A stretch of DNA of 64,000 nt from Pogonophryne albipinna (GCA_028583405.1 JAPTMU010000282.1:7426-71425); one strand, 5' to 3'. Numbered from the stretch's first letter, positions 1 to 13,015 are shown. Translations and numbers: made by a program. The notes: generated from the letters alone by a model not told the origin.

Positions 1-88
1 TTACTGATGTAAAGCACTTTGAACTGCAATCCCCTGTATGAAAGGTGCTATACAAATAAAGTTATTATTATTATTATTATTATTATAT
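1..88 (+). mobile_element. 3' end of a truncated L2/CR1-group LINE with TTA tail
   Basis: The first 60 bases match in layout the 3' terminus of the L2-like LINEs elsewhere in the window: a TAAAGCACTTTGAA block, then AAAGGTGCTATACAAATAAA, then a simple repeat (here TTA, about 9 units). Only the tail is inside the window, so the rest of the element lies to the left. No coding part is visible. Confidence 0.6.
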
Positions 89-479
89 TTATAGCCTATA
101 GGCCTAGCACTTTTCTACAACTCAAAGACGCTTGCACGCTTACACATGTCCTGCAATACACATGCTGCAGCTGCCCAGCTGCTCACTGTTTGGAAAAGTA
201 AATACATAGTATAAATAGCATTTCAATAATGTACTTTCTATACCCTGCTTCATAAACAATACTGACATCCCTGTGCTCCTCCGAGTCTGGGGGTCCGGGG
301 ATGTGAGGACAGCGCGAGGACAGACAGGGAGGCTGCTTCACTTCATAAAGGAGATGGCGGTCAATATTAACAACACAGGAGCTAAAACGCTTAATAACCT
401 TCATTACGTGTTAGAAAAAGAACATAAGAAAGTTTGACAAAGATGAGGCTGTTAAACGGGCAGCGGGTCCGCTGTGTGT

Positions 480-480
<1 letters not shown>

Positions 481-523
<43 letters not shown>
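481..523. repeat. (GA)n microsatellite
   Basis: About 20 GA dinucleotides, with a shorter GA run following near 545-557. The apparent serine/leucine-rich minus-strand ORFs here are just translations of the repeat. Confidence 0.95.
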
Positions 524-524
<1 letters not shown>

Positions 525-874
525 CTGAGCTGATACGGAGCATAGAGAGAGAGAGAGCTGCAGTCCGCGGGGCTCGGCCTCGCCTCCTGTCCTCACAACT
601 CTTATTAATCCCGGTACCGGACAATTGTTATTTGTTCCTACTCGGAACCGAGTTTTGCTTCCCAACCCGGCCACTGTGCTACACTTCCCGCCCTCCCCGC
701 CCCCGTCTAACTGTACAGAAAGCGGCGAGATGCATTTCCTTAGGAATCGACAAGCAGAACCGAAACTAACATTTCTAAACGAACAATGGCGGACACGGAC
801 AATTTGCGAATGAGTTCTGCCTTTTGTAAACTGAATGTATCAATCATTTGTCAATAAATCGGGCGAAAAACGTC

Positions 875-953
875 ACTTGTCCGCCGGACAAGTCAATTGA
901 AAGATCGACTTGTCCGATATTGTAAATAACACGTCCCGGACGGTGGGACGTGT
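875..953. repeat. Two adjacent 9-bp palindromes
   Basis: Positions 875-883 (ACTTGTCCG) pair perfectly with 885-893 around a single base. Positions 929-937 pair with 945-953 (ACACGTCCC/GGGACGTGT) around a 7-base loop. The ACTTGTCC motif recurs at about 908. They may be the subterminal structure of a decayed transposon; no function is evident. Confidence 0.6.
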
Positions 954-1735
954 ACTTTTTCGCACACTGCGGCATCTCAAATATGTCCCAGGTCTCTCAC
1001 GCTGCTCTGCAGGTTACTGGCAGTTCAGGTAAGGGAAAGGATTCAAGCTGTAGATAAGGCTTCTTGGGAGTCGGGAGGGCTGATCATTTATTCCGGGAAA
1101 TGACTCAGACCTACTAATTGACCTGACCGAAGTTATTGAGTCTATTTAAGTTTACTGCTTGGCTCAGATCCACCAACGTCAGCAAGATCTCACCTCTATT
1201 AACTCCTGAAGAACCAGGTTCAATTAACTGCTGTTTCTATTCAGACGACTCTCTGAATCTGTTTAAGCGATCCCGAAGGATTTTGATATCAGTAATGAGG
1301 TGTGGCCCTACCTAAGTGTGAGTGTGGCAGGGTGCAGTCTGACCTTTGAAGCAGGAGAGGAGAGCGCAGATGTCTTTTAAGTTGTCCCAGTCCAAAAGGT
1401 GGGATCAGTTTATTTGAAGAAAAATTGGTCCACACTAATACAGGGTTTCTACCTTCTCTCTTTACAACATTAGACTCATACTAAACATATCATGTGGTCA
1501 TGTTCTAATATGAAACCTCAATTCTCAGTTTTACATGTATTACCCTAAATTGTAACTTCAACTGCCCAATTCAGTTGTGACATTTAAAATGGTCTGACAG
1601 AAGTTAGAGGCTTCTCCTCATAAATGACCGGTGATAATAAAAAGCACATTCAAACTTTCATTCAACAAATAAATTCACGTACACATCTAGTCCGAGAGAG
1701 AGCTTAACGGGAGAGAGCATACCAGGGGAACCCCC

Positions 1736-1922
<187 letters not shown>

Positions 1923-1924
<2 letters not shown>

Positions 1925-3220
1925 CTAGTGTTTTTATGCCCGAAACAGGACTGAAAAGCACAAAGACACCCCCTCCATAGGTGGAAACTGGGCATGGCCT
2001 CTGATGTACAGGACTGGACATGACCAGACATATTATATGGCTAACACCTTTTTGGGGCCTCAGTATTTCTCCTTTTTACAATACTACGGCTTCCACAGAT
2101 GAAATGTTTTTATGTATTTTTTGTCAAAGCACTTCAGATATTCATTGCTATCGGGATGTTAAGAGCATTCCATGGAATATAACAAAAAGTGTATATCGTG
2201 CCGGTTTCTCAAACTTACCTACCCCACCTTTAATCGAAATATTCTGTCATTTTCAAAAGCTTTTTTAGTCTGATGCTTCGATTCATTTTAAACAGACCGT
2301 TCAACAAAAGGATAGCCTACCCAAAATCTAAATATTGGATTGTTCTCTCTTAGTAAGATCCCATGTTCATTACAAATGTGGTCTTACCTTGACTTGAAGA
2401 TGAAGTCCATGCTATCCTTCTGGACAACAATCTTTATTACTTTTTTGTAAAAGTCCTCCTTATCTTCCTCTAGTTTCAAAAGCCTAGCTTGTTGTTGCGT
2501 CTACCATCTCTGCGTAGAATAACAGTAGCAACAAGAACCTGTGGGCTCACTTGCGCCCCCTTCAGTGCGGCAGAGGTTGTGGCTGCCTCCCCTGGTGCTT
2601 TTCTCATTGCCGTTGTATGATGAGACCAGCGAGCCTAAATATCATATATACGTGAAATAAGTTATTTAGAGACTATGGATGGCGAGGATAAATGTAATAA
2701 AGGGATCTACAAACATTACATTGGTGACATACAGTGAGATGGTGCAGGCATGCGCTTAGGGCCCGCTTTCCAGACAGTTTCTGTGGGGTGACGCATTCTG
2801 AGATGAGGCAGAGCTCATCTGTGCCTCACCTCACCACACAGTAACTGGCTTGAGCGCGCTCACAAAATAAGTGCCCGCGCTAAATTAGTGCCCGTGCTCC
2901 AGCAAGTTACTGTGGGCTTCTGTGAGGCAGAGCTCGTCCCTGCCTCACTTCTCAATCTCATCGCTACCCGTAGTTGTAGCGGAGCTCGGCAAATTAGCCG
3001 ATTTTTACTATAAAAAGCGATTGGAATCAAACAGAAATCACATTTACAACACAGATCAGTGGACACATTTTATTATTATTATTTGTATTATTATTCTTTT
3101 TTTCCGTTACATTGGAGAATGACAGGTGAGGCTCTGCCTCCCCTGACCGCATGTCGCTGTTAAGTACTAACATTTGCATGTTGGCAGAACTGATCTCAAT
3201 TAGTAGTGCACACCAGGGGT
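1923..3220. other. No gene recognised
   Basis: No coding signal. A GAGGCAGAGCTC-type sequence recurs at about 2803 and 2925 with its near-complement (CTCTGCCTCCCC) at 3130, suggesting a decayed repeat, but I could not define its ends. A short TTA/TTAT run lies at about 3068-3098. Confidence 0.45.
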
Positions 3221-3550
3221 AGCTGCCCCCCCCCCCCACTGTAGAGCCTTGTCCCCCCCAGCTGCCCCCCCCCCCCCACTGTAGAGCCTTGTCCCCCCCA
3301 GCTTCCCCCCCCCCCCACTGCAGAGCCTTGTCTCCCCCCCACTGCAGAGCCTTGTCTCCCCCCCACTGCAGAGCCTTGTCCCCCCCAGCTGCCCCCCCAC
3401 TGTAGAGCCTTGTCCCCCCCCCCACTGCAGTGCCTTGTCCCCCCCAGCTGCCCCCCCACTGTAGAGCCTTGTCCCCCCCACTGTAGAGCCTTGTCCCCCC
3501 CAGCTGCCCCCCCCCCCCACTGTAGAGCCTTGCCCCCCCAGCTGCCCCCC
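3221..3550. repeat. C-run minisatellite
   Basis: Roughly ten units of a 30-45 bp motif (CACTGTAGAGCCTTGT followed by a C-run, usually AGCTG and a second C-run). Length variation lies mainly in the C-runs, which reach about 13 bases. The minus strand is therefore a series of G-runs, which explains the glycine-rich ORFs there. Confidence 0.93.
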
Positions 3551-3704
3551 TAGCTTTTGTGTCCCTAAAACTGTACTTGTAGAAACAAACCTACACTATG
3601 TCCACAAGCTTCTCAAAGAAACAAGCAGTACATGAATCAAACGTGAATCCTTTTAAATATCATCTTAGGCCCGTTCAAATCGTAGCTACGGCCCTGCATT
3701 AAAC

Positions 3705-3880
3705 AGCGGAGCGGCGTTCACAGACCGGCTCACAGAGAGGAGAGCTGACCCAGCACCTGAAGGTGGAACAGAATCCAGAGGAGGAGATGAAGACATTAGT
3801 GAAGAAGAAGAAGACATGTATGTGAGGAAGAGGAAGTGTCAGAGAGAGGGCCAGAGGCAGAGGAGACTCCAGCTGGACCA
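3705..3880 (+). other. Possible isolated exon (weak)
   Basis: One plus-strand frame is open and reads as a charged segment including EEEEDMYVRKRKCQREGQRQ, ending in ...LDHMV just before a GTGTGT that could be a poor splice donor. The composition is more protein-like than its surroundings. I do not recognise a family, there is no clear start codon or acceptor, and acidic low-complexity translations also arise by chance from GA-rich DNA. Confidence 0.2.
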
Positions 3881-4413
3881 CATGGTGTGTTCTTGTTCTC
3901 CGTACATGTTCCATCACAGCAGCTCAGTCTAGCAGCTCTTAGCACGGACACATGTTGAGATGTGTTGCTGCAGCTCACCTTCAGCTCTCTGAGAGATGGG
4001 GGATGTGTGTACTTCATTATAACCAAGTACTTTGACTGTACTCACAGGAAGCAGAGTTCTAGGTATCATGAGTACTTCCTGCTGTTTATACTATATGTTA
4101 GTTTGTGTGTCTGAACACCTTGTTTCTCTTGTGCTTTAAGAACACTTGTTAGGCCATGATTTAACAATAAATAGGTTATACAGTATGAAATACCACGTAC
4201 TGTCGGCTCCCCCTCTGCTACCCCATGTAAAATGTTCTAGAACGCCCACTGGTGCTCACACACCTCATTCTTACTCTGCTACACACCCAATAGCCACAGT
4301 CACACCTTACAATACCGCAAAACATAGCATACACGGGTCAGTTTGAGTGAACTTGCTAAGTTTTGCTCATTTCATGTATGCCTATCAACAACATCTTTGT
4401 TGATCCTATAGAG
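3881..4413. other. No gene recognised
   Basis: No coding signal or recognisable repeat. The last eight bases (4406-4413) are the left target site of the hAT element that follows. Confidence 0.5.
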
Positions 4414-5040
4414 CAGGGGTGCCCAACCAGTCGATCGCGAGATGTGTCTAAAAATAGAACAATAATATTCTGTTTTATCGTTAATGTCCTGTAACCATGA
4501 GCGTAGGAAGCATCCTGAATGTGGGGGGGACATTTTTAAAGGGGGGTGTGGGGGTCCTCCACCACGAAATAAAATAGATGTCCTGTATTCTGGTGCGTTC
4601 TAACAGGTGGTTTGATACTTCTATGTGGCTATACTAGCATGAGGAAAATGATGGGTACATTTTGTAATTTCATCCAGTAGTAAAGAAAGGAAACATATTT
4701 GATTATTAATTCAGAGCCGTCTTTGAATTAATAAAAAGCAGTTTAAATGCCCATTTTTTGTACATTTATATACAACAATAAATATTTGTGAGTGCATTGA
4801 GAGATATTGTTGTGGAGAGTCATTTATATATAAATCGCAAAATACATTTGTGAATCCTTCTGTGAGCATTTATTAATATAGAGACTGATCTGACTCCATA
4901 CAGATGTTAAGTTCACCTAGGAATGGTATCATTGACTTAAATGTTGCTCTTCTGTCTATATTGGTCATATGATGCCCCTTGACTGAAATGCTTCCTTTTC
5001 AATATCCCCACTGATTTCCTGAACACTCTGGGATGAGATG

Positions 5041-5098
5041 ATGATTCAATGTTGATGAAAGGGAAACTGTCATTTCCCTTTCATCAACATTGAATCAT
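5041..5098. repeat. Perfect 26-bp hairpin
   Basis: Positions 5041-5066 are the exact reverse complement of 5073-5098, with a 6-base loop (CTGTCA). It lies inside the nested transposon. A perfect stem in an element whose coding region has gone suggests either recent formation or a structural role. Confidence 0.9.
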
Positions 5099-5366
5099 AA
5101 CAAGTCATACTGAACGTAAATACAACTGACTCTAAAGTAAGTCCCAGTCTGTGACATTGGACATTTTGAAGACTCAAAGTCCCAAGCAGTAGAATATTAG
5201 CTATCTATGTAATGTGCACAGAAAATAAACAGTTAACTGAATACTGGGATGGAAATGGCCTATAAGCACTCAGTAAAACATAATCACACACAAAAAGCTT
5301 CTGAATGATAAGAAGTATAATTAAAACATAATGCAAATTACCATTTTGAGAGAGAGTACCTTAAAG

Positions 5367-5450
5367 CAGGGGTTCCCAACCCCCAAGTGTTTCTGCCGGG
5401 CCGCGAAATAGCTGTGAGTTTATCGTAATATTTGCAGAATTATAAATATA
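5367..5450 (+). mobile_element. Left end of a further hAT element (truncated)
   Basis: The sequence CAGGGGTTCCCAACCCCC followed by a GGGCCGCG block is a typical hAT left terminus. I find no matching GGGAACCCCTG right end downstream, so it is a fragment; the right limit given is arbitrary. Confidence 0.45.
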
Positions 5451-5584
5451 TAAAAATATTTTATCATAATATTTTTTTCAAAACGTGTTTATTTTTCGCA
5501 CCTATACCAGTCATATTATTTCATCCAGTAGCCTAGTTCATCTTTCACCAGATAGCCGTTGAAAATGGCTTTTGTGATGTTCCT

Positions 5585-5664
5585 CAGCCTGGTCTCAGCT
5601 GTGGCTCAGCCTGGTCTCAGCTGTGGCTCAGCCTGGTCTCAGCTGTGGCTCAGCCTGGTCTCAG
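5585..5664 (+). repeat. 22-bp minisatellite, about 3.6 copies
   Basis: The unit CAGCCTGGTCTCAGCTGTGGCT is repeated without mismatch in the full copies, indicating recent expansion. Confidence 0.93.
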
Positions 5665-6529
5665 CCTCTCGTGCGCACGAGAAAGTTACCGGTGCGCCAA
5701 GTAGGAAGAGGAGCGCACAGGAGACAACCGTTTCATTGCAGACTGTTATGTTGATGTGGGGAAATGGCAGTGCATACATTATTTGAGATATATTTCAAAC
5801 TCGGACTTCATTTTAAGGACATGTCGACCAGGGGTGTAGAGCTATTTGTTTAAGCACCGGATTGGCAAAACAGCAGAGTAAACCAGTCTGCCTTGATCTA
5901 TGAATTCATGTCCGGGACTCTCACGCTATCTGCTGCCCGCAGCTGTTTGAAGGAAAACCTCCTTCACTTCATGAAATGATTGCAGGCAGCATCAGGAGGC
6001 AGCGGGACGTGTAACTCCGCCTCTGAGAAGTGCAGCACCAGCGGGTAAAGAGCTGTGCCTTTTTACGCACCGCCTTCGTTGTGTTTACCTTCATCCGAAA
6101 TGCTTAAGAGTGACTGCAGGCTGCTACGTGTTAACCACACACACCTCTACACACATCGAACTGCCCGATTACTTATTATGGAATGGAGTTGATAGTGAAG
6201 CACTGACACAGCGCTCTACAGAGTGCGGCGAGTGGATAGACCGATTCACGGACTTTCCACATGGTAATAGTGGGGGGGTCTAAACTAATCATTTGAAAAA
6301 GTGGGGGGGACTTGTCCCACCCTCATATAATGGCTGCGACGCCCATGCCTGTAACATAATCTTCCTGTTCCAGAATAATGCACTTGAACGCATCAAAGCT
6401 TTGTGATTGGCCGGCGTGACCCCATGTGTCGGGGTGTGACTGGTGGGCAGTGGGCAGTGCACTAGTTCGCTAACGTTGTCCGTGTCAACACCAGGAGTGA
6501 CAGTCCGCACACACACAAGACCGCAATTA

Positions 6530-6960
6530 TGGCAGAAGCAAAACATATATAATTTTCACTCCGAGTGGGAGGATGATTACTTTTGTATCTATTCCAATTC
6601 AAAGTCCATCTGTCTCATCTGCAATGCGAGCGTGTCTTTATCGAAGAAGGGTAATTTAGGAGCGGCATTTCAAAACAGTGCACAAACGCTACGAGACGGA
6701 ATTCCCTCCTAATTCTGCCCTACGCTCCAAAAGGGGAGGGGCCTGAAAGGACAGCTAAATGCACAGCAGTCCATTTTCACCAGGCCCAACAACAAGAGCA
6801 AGGCTGCTCCAGAGCATCTTATCGTGTCAGTCACGTTCTTGCGAAACACATGAAGTCTTTCAAAGACGGCAAAGTTGTGAAAGAAGCATTCCTGGAGGCT
6901 GCCGATGCGCTTTTTGGGGACAGTAAAAATAACAGAAGCATTTCAACAGGTTTTTGATAT
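6530..6960 (+). pseudogene. Transposase relic, BED-type zinc finger region (hAT)
   Basis: An open frame ending at 6712 includes FHSEWEDDYFCIY, SICLICNASVSLSKKGNL and QNSAQTLRDGIPS. This matches the N-terminal zinc-finger region typical of GTF2IRD2-like (Charlie8-derived) hAT transposases: the CxxC of the finger is present (C-L-I-C), but the His side is degraded. After stops and a frame change, a second block reads VLAKHMKSFKDGKVVKEAF then LEAADALFGDS, which in this family follows the finger directly. The catalytic domain is absent, so it is a fossil. Confidence 0.7.
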
Positions 6961-7664
6961 AATAAAAACTCAAGTTAGATACCTTTATTAATCAGCTGTA
7001 AGTTTGAGTTTGTTTGAACTTATTCATTATAATTATTGTACAAAATGGTATAAGAATGCAAACTTAAATTGATTATAGTCTATTATCAATTCAGGTTAAG
7101 AAACTAGTGTTGCTTGCATCCTATTTTAAAGGCATTTCTTTTTATAATCTACTAAAATGCAACAAAAAAAGGGTTTGATTCTATTAATTTTGTCTTTTTT
7201 ATTGCACTGTTGCAGCAGATTCCTGTGTAGCTTCAGATCTGAGTTGTCTTATTAGTAAGCCTAATTTATACTTTTGTAGCAACACTATTTTTATATAATG
7301 GCAAAGAAAGGGTTCAGAGTCTTTTCTTTTTCTCCTGTGTCATATGTGGCAGCACTGTTCAATGTTTCTTGAAAACATTACCCATTGTAGTGACGTGTGA
7401 ATAAACTCCAACTCTGTATCAACAACACTGTTGTGTAACTTCAGTTAAATACTTGTATGTGTGTAGATTAGAAAGAGGTAAGATAAAGGATCTGCAGTAT
7501 TTTATGAAGTATTCATCGTACAAAGGTCAGTTTTATACAAGTAGAAGTGTGTATTTACCTGGTAGGCTGTCAGTAATGGCTACACCTCTATTTGGACTGG
7601 TAGATCTCGGCAGACTGGCAACTTTAAAAGTAGCTCTCGGTTCATAAAAGGTTGGGCACCCCTG

Positions 7665-7990
7665 CTCTAGACTGTCTGTTTGATATCAGTTGATTTGATT
7701 TCAGTTTTTGACTCTGGAAAAGTGTTCAGTTCAAGTTCCCCCATAGCGTTATATATGAACAATCTTTTTTCACTAAACACATATTAAGGCTATTTTATTG
7801 GACCTTATTTTTGAAAACAATTTAATAACTAGAGAAAAGCAAGTAAAATATTTCACTCTAATTCTAGCTTGAATTGGCTTTGAAGAATGAATAGACCTAT
7901 GTCTTGCAACATTAGCAAACATGATGTAAACTTTAGCTTGGCATGACATTTGGCTCCAACGTTAGTATCAGTATTTTATTTGACTTTGGT
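7665..7990. other. No feature
   Basis: AT-rich spacer between the hAT element and the following MITE; nothing recognised. Confidence 0.5.
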
Positions 7991-8787
7991 TTAAAGGGGC
8001 CGTATGGATTTTAGCCTCTGCAAAATAAATGCTTTTATATTCAGTAGACTCGACTACTGCTATAGTGTCTTCACAGGGCTGACACAAGAATCCATCAGGA
8101 AGCTGCAGCTGATCCAGAACGCGGCTGCTCGAGTCCTCACTAACACTAAAAGAGTGGATCACATCAGTCCGGTTCTGAAATCTCTACACTGGCTTCCAGT
8201 CGGCCAAAGAATTGATTTTAAAGTACTATTGCTAGTTTTTAAATCATGGTTTAGGACCAAAGTATATTGTTGAACTCCTGCATATACGAGCCATCAAGGT
8301 GCCTCAGGTCTTCTGGGACGGGTCTGCTATCGGCTCCGAGAGTAACAACAAAACATGGAGAGGCAGCGTTTAGCTGTTAAGCCCCGACACTCTGGAACAA
8401 ACTACCAAATCATGCACGTCCGCAGAAACGCTTACTATGTTTAAATCCAGACTAAAAACACATCTCTTTGGCTGCTTTTAATTGAGATGCTCATTCGAAC
8501 TACAGTATGCCTTTTAAACATGTATTGTTTACTTGTGGTGTTTATTTGTATTATTTTATTATCTTTGCTTTGCCTGTTGTAAAATTGTATAATGTGTTTT
8601 TAATGTATTTATTCCTAAAAAGTCTTTTAATTTGTTTTGTAAAGCACTTTGAATTGTCGCGTACAGAAAAGTGCTATCTAAACTCCCCTTGCCTTGCAGA
8701 CCATTTACATACACAACAGCCTAACAGCCAGATATAACACACGACAGGACAGGGAAACCCCCCAAAAGCATAACAGGGCCCCTTTAA
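7991..8787 (+). mobile_element. TTAA-flanked MITE split by a LINE fragment
   Basis: It starts TTAAAGGGGCC at 7991 and ends GGGCCCCTTTAA at 8787, so the termini are inverted and both ends carry TTAA, the target used by piggyBac-class transposons. The internal GGATTTTAGCC...TGCAGACCATTTAC sequence is shared with 47923-47955 and, inverted, with 49660-49690, so it is a dispersed family. Without the LINE insertion the MITE is roughly 130 bp. Confidence 0.6.
8024..8695 (+). mobile_element. 5'-truncated L2-type LINE fragment
   Basis: The translation at 8030-8273 contains FIFSRLDYCYSVFTGL, IRKLQLIQNAAARVLTNT and LKSLHWLPVGQRIDF, the C-terminal region of L2-clade ORF2 that follows the reverse transcriptase domain. 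It is homologous to the same part of the LINE at 13231-18328. The frame then breaks, and the element ends in TAAAGCACTTTGAATTG plus the AAAGTGCTAT tail. It sits inside the TTAA MITE, between CTCTGCA and GCAGACC. Confidence 0.85.
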
Positions 8788-10222
8788 GACGAAATGCATT
8801 GAGACTATTGACTTTGCCATCGGCCTCAGTTGTACATTGTGTTGTGCTAGCATGCTAACTCATTAAGCTGCTTTACAGAATCAACACGTTGCTACATGGT
8901 GTATGTTACCTAACGTTAGCATGTATTCGTTTTAGTAGTATCCTGTCATAAACTGGACCTTTACCAAGAGACAACCTCCAGTTTGAAAACATGAAGGCAA
9001 TGCAATAGGGCCATTCTCTCTATCTGCCAACAGGTTGTAACTTGCTGGTCTGTTTGTCGAGAAGTCGGTCTCTAAGTCTGATTGTATGCGGGTCTATGAC
9101 AAAATCAGCCCATTTCTAACTTGATTTAATACCTCAGTAAATATTTCTATGTTCTCAATTGCAAGATTCAAGCCTTCCTCAACACAGCATTATGATCAGT
9201 TAGTAAATGATGATTCATGAGACGATAAAGCATTGTATGCTCTAGGCTAGGGTGGGACTATCCTGTGATTGACATGTTGCTAGAACGGTAATCCCTTCAC
9301 TGCGTTCTTGTCATGAAGATTAAGAAACACATTCTTCTGTGTCAGTTGTTATTCCCCCGTCTTACGTTGCATCTTGTTCCAGAAGAGCAAGACGGCAAAG
9401 GCCAAAACTCCCAACTCAACGTTTCAAAACTCCATTCTACAACCCAACCATCACTCTTACCCCCGCTTATCCTTACACAGTCTATGGCTGTAACAAATGA
9501 GGGAATGTTTACTCGTAAGCCAGCTTTGAAATGTCCCTGCTACCTGTCGTCTCTTCGTGTCCATGTCTCCTGTCTGTTCCCGTCTGTAAGTGTGTTCCTG
9601 TCTGTCGTGCTCCCCGGTTTTGTTTTTGTTAATTAGTTTCTTGTTTTTCATGTCTTCGTCTTTTTTTTAATAAAACTCGCTTTTTGTTAACAAACCTTTT
9701 TGTATTTTCTAACTGCACTTGTGTCCTATGTTCCCCAACCTGACAGCAAGGTTTATTGAAATCCTTTTGAAAGAACTAAATCAGTCGTAGTCTTTACACA
9801 ATGCATATTTTTGATGAATGTAAAGAAGGTTTGTAACATAATTGAACTATTGCACTTTAATTACACACATTGTATCTTCTCATGCAATTAATGAGAATAA
9901 TTCCTTTGAAAAACAACAGCACTTTTTTCTTCCTGCTTCTCATTATTATCTGCCCTTTTTTGGAAATTGTACATGTTCAATTTAAAGATGTCCAAGTTGT
10001 ATTTCTATTAAATCAGAGACCATAATCTGGGAGGCTCTTTAATTCTAATATTTAGTAGCTTTTCCGAAAAAATATCAAAATGTCCTCTCAGATTTGGAGG
10101 TAAATTGACCGGAAAAAATACAAATTCACGATAAAATGAACTGGAATTAAAGTGGTACCTTATGTCAGGCCTCTGACCATAAAAACCTTCTGTGGAGGAA
10201 AGACAAAATGTAGGTGTTGGAG
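8788..10222. other. No gene; possible LTR-like fragment at 9541-9726
   Basis: No coding signal. Around 9600-9726 a T-rich stretch with AATAAA followed by a CCTGACA end resembles the 3' half of an LTR, but I find no matching TG start or 5-bp TSD, so this is only a suspicion. Confidence 0.3.
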
Positions 10223-10330
10223 GTGTGTGGCGCAGTGGACTAGTGTGTGTGGCGCAGTGGTCTACTAGTGCTTTGGTGTTGGGATCAGGGGAGGTTCAAA
10301 CCCCACTGCAGTCAGCATGTCGTTGTAGGT
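10223..10330 (+). mobile_element. tRNA-derived SINE head with duplicated A box
   Basis: The sequence TGGCGCAGTGG matches a pol III A box and GGTTCAAACCCC at about 10294 matches a B box at tRNA-like spacing, followed by CACTGCAGTCAGCATG, as in fish tRNA-type SINEs. The A-box segment GTGTGTGGCGCAGTGG appears twice, about 24 bases apart. The usual SINE body (a CCTTGGGCAAGACAC-type block) is missing, so it is a fragment. Confidence 0.5.

Positions 10331-11869
<1,539 letters not shown>

Positions 11870-11946
<77 letters not shown>
11870..11946. repeat. (TG)n microsatellite with one interruption
   Basis: About 38 TG units broken once by TGG near 11912. Confidence 0.97.
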
Positions 11947-11948
<2 letters not shown>

Positions 11949-12489
11949 ATACATTCCGACAGAGTAAAAGCAAGAAAGATGGCAACCAGAGAAGTTAATA
12001 GAAAATATGTAAAGCCCGGCTCTATTTCCACATCTGATTCACGAGCTCCATCTCTCCACAGCGAGAGTTTTGTCTGTCTGCGATGTGATTGGACACTTCC
12101 TGGCGACAGATACATTCAGCTATTTAGTCGCTTCCTTTGAGAAATGGTCCCTGGAGAAACCTAGACCTCTCATCAGGAATTCATTGCACTGTTGTCAGCT
12201 AAAAATGAAACTGCAAAAAGAGGAAGTGAGTCCAAAGAAAGACTCTATTTTCTCCCTGGCACCGGCTTTCCATCTGAATGAGTGGTTTAAAACTGTCACT
12301 CAAAAAATAATGTAGTGAAGAATAATTCTATACAGGTTCATGTTGAAAAGTGTATCCTTTATTGCAGGTAATGTCTTAATTTCAAATGATATCTTGATTT
12401 AAGATTAGTGGAATTAAAGGCCCTACATGGTAGCACCGTTATGTCTGAGGAAACAGAACATGTGCAATATGGTTTGTGCACACATTCAA
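11947..12489. other. No gene recognised
   Basis: The 12070-12315 frame is open but has no family resemblance or coding-like features that I can see. Confidence 0.4.
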
Positions 12490-12834
12490 ATAACAATGCA
12501 ATCAATTACTCTTTGGATGGTGCATTTCCTAATTAAAACAACAACACTAAAGAGGATGTTATATTTCATTTCTCAGAGCGTTTAAACAACACATTGAAAA
12601 TAGTTTATTTTCCAACTTGAGGGGTCTTTAATGAGAATTCTTTCACTTGTGAACTAATTTACAGATTACTCCGACACCACCTGAATGCAGCACAAACAAC
12701 CTTTCTTGTAATCTGGAAGTGAAGCATCATGTGTGTATCTGACCTGTGATACGGAAAATTGAAAACACAACCTCCCTGGTGAAGAGGCCAGGGACAAATC
12801 CTAAAACTTATCTATAAAAGTGCATTTTTATAGA
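12490..12834 (+). repeat. Copy 1 of a direct repeat (empty-site paralogue)
   Basis: The sequence from about 12490 to 12834 recurs at 19495-19584 plus 21669-21945. Shared blocks include CAGAGCGTTTAAACAACAC, CTTGAGGGGTCTTTAATG and CCTCCCTGG. The second copy is interrupted by the Tol2-like hAT; this one is not, so it shows the pre-insertion sequence. The two copies bracket the 72-bp satellite array. Confidence 0.85.
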
Positions 12835-13015
12835 CGTGTAAATCAACCTTTCCCTCTCTTGTCAGTCTCTGTTTTATCTTTTTAATCAGTGCAGTGTCTC
12901 AGGTCAGTATTTACTCCTGTTTTTCAGCAACTCAAACTTTCTGAAATAGTTTTGCAGAAACACAGAAACAGTAGTTAAAGTATTAATGCTATGAGTCGAA
13001 TAAACGTCATCACGG

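Larger units (their letters stand above)
4496..6347. mobile_element. Nested DNA transposon with perfect 8-bp TSD
   Basis: The perfect octamer CCTGTAAC occurs at 4488-4495 and at 6348-6355, immediately outside termini CATGAGCGTAG (left) and CATGGGCGTCG (right, complement). Joining the outer flanks restores a continuous hAT sequence, so this is an insertion into the 4414-7664 element. Both ends have G-runs just inside. An 8-bp TSD fits hAT or Zisupton-type elements; I cannot choose between them. It has no recognisable transposase ORF and carries a 26-bp hairpin, a 22-bp minisatellite and another hAT end. Confidence 0.8.
4414..7664 (+). mobile_element. Decayed hAT transposon (GTF2IRD2/Charlie8-like)
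   Basis: The ends are CAGGGGTGCCCAACC at 4414 and its exact complement GGTTGGGCACCCCTG ending at 7664. The flanking octamers CTATAGAG and CTCTAGAC agree at 6 of 8 positions and fit the hAT target preference around TAGA, as expected for an old insertion. A plus-strand transposase relic lies at 6530-6960. Another transposon (4496-6347) is inserted near the left end, so the original element was about 1.4 kb and itself internally deleted. Confidence 0.85.

Noticed and set aside
3027..3520. Three overlapping glycine-rich minus-strand ORFs
   Set aside because: They translate the C-run minisatellite in three frames; all frames being open shows repeat origin.
10247..10330. Functional tRNA gene
   Set aside because: A and B boxes are present but the acceptor stem and anticodon arm do not pair and the A box is duplicated; better explained as a SINE head.
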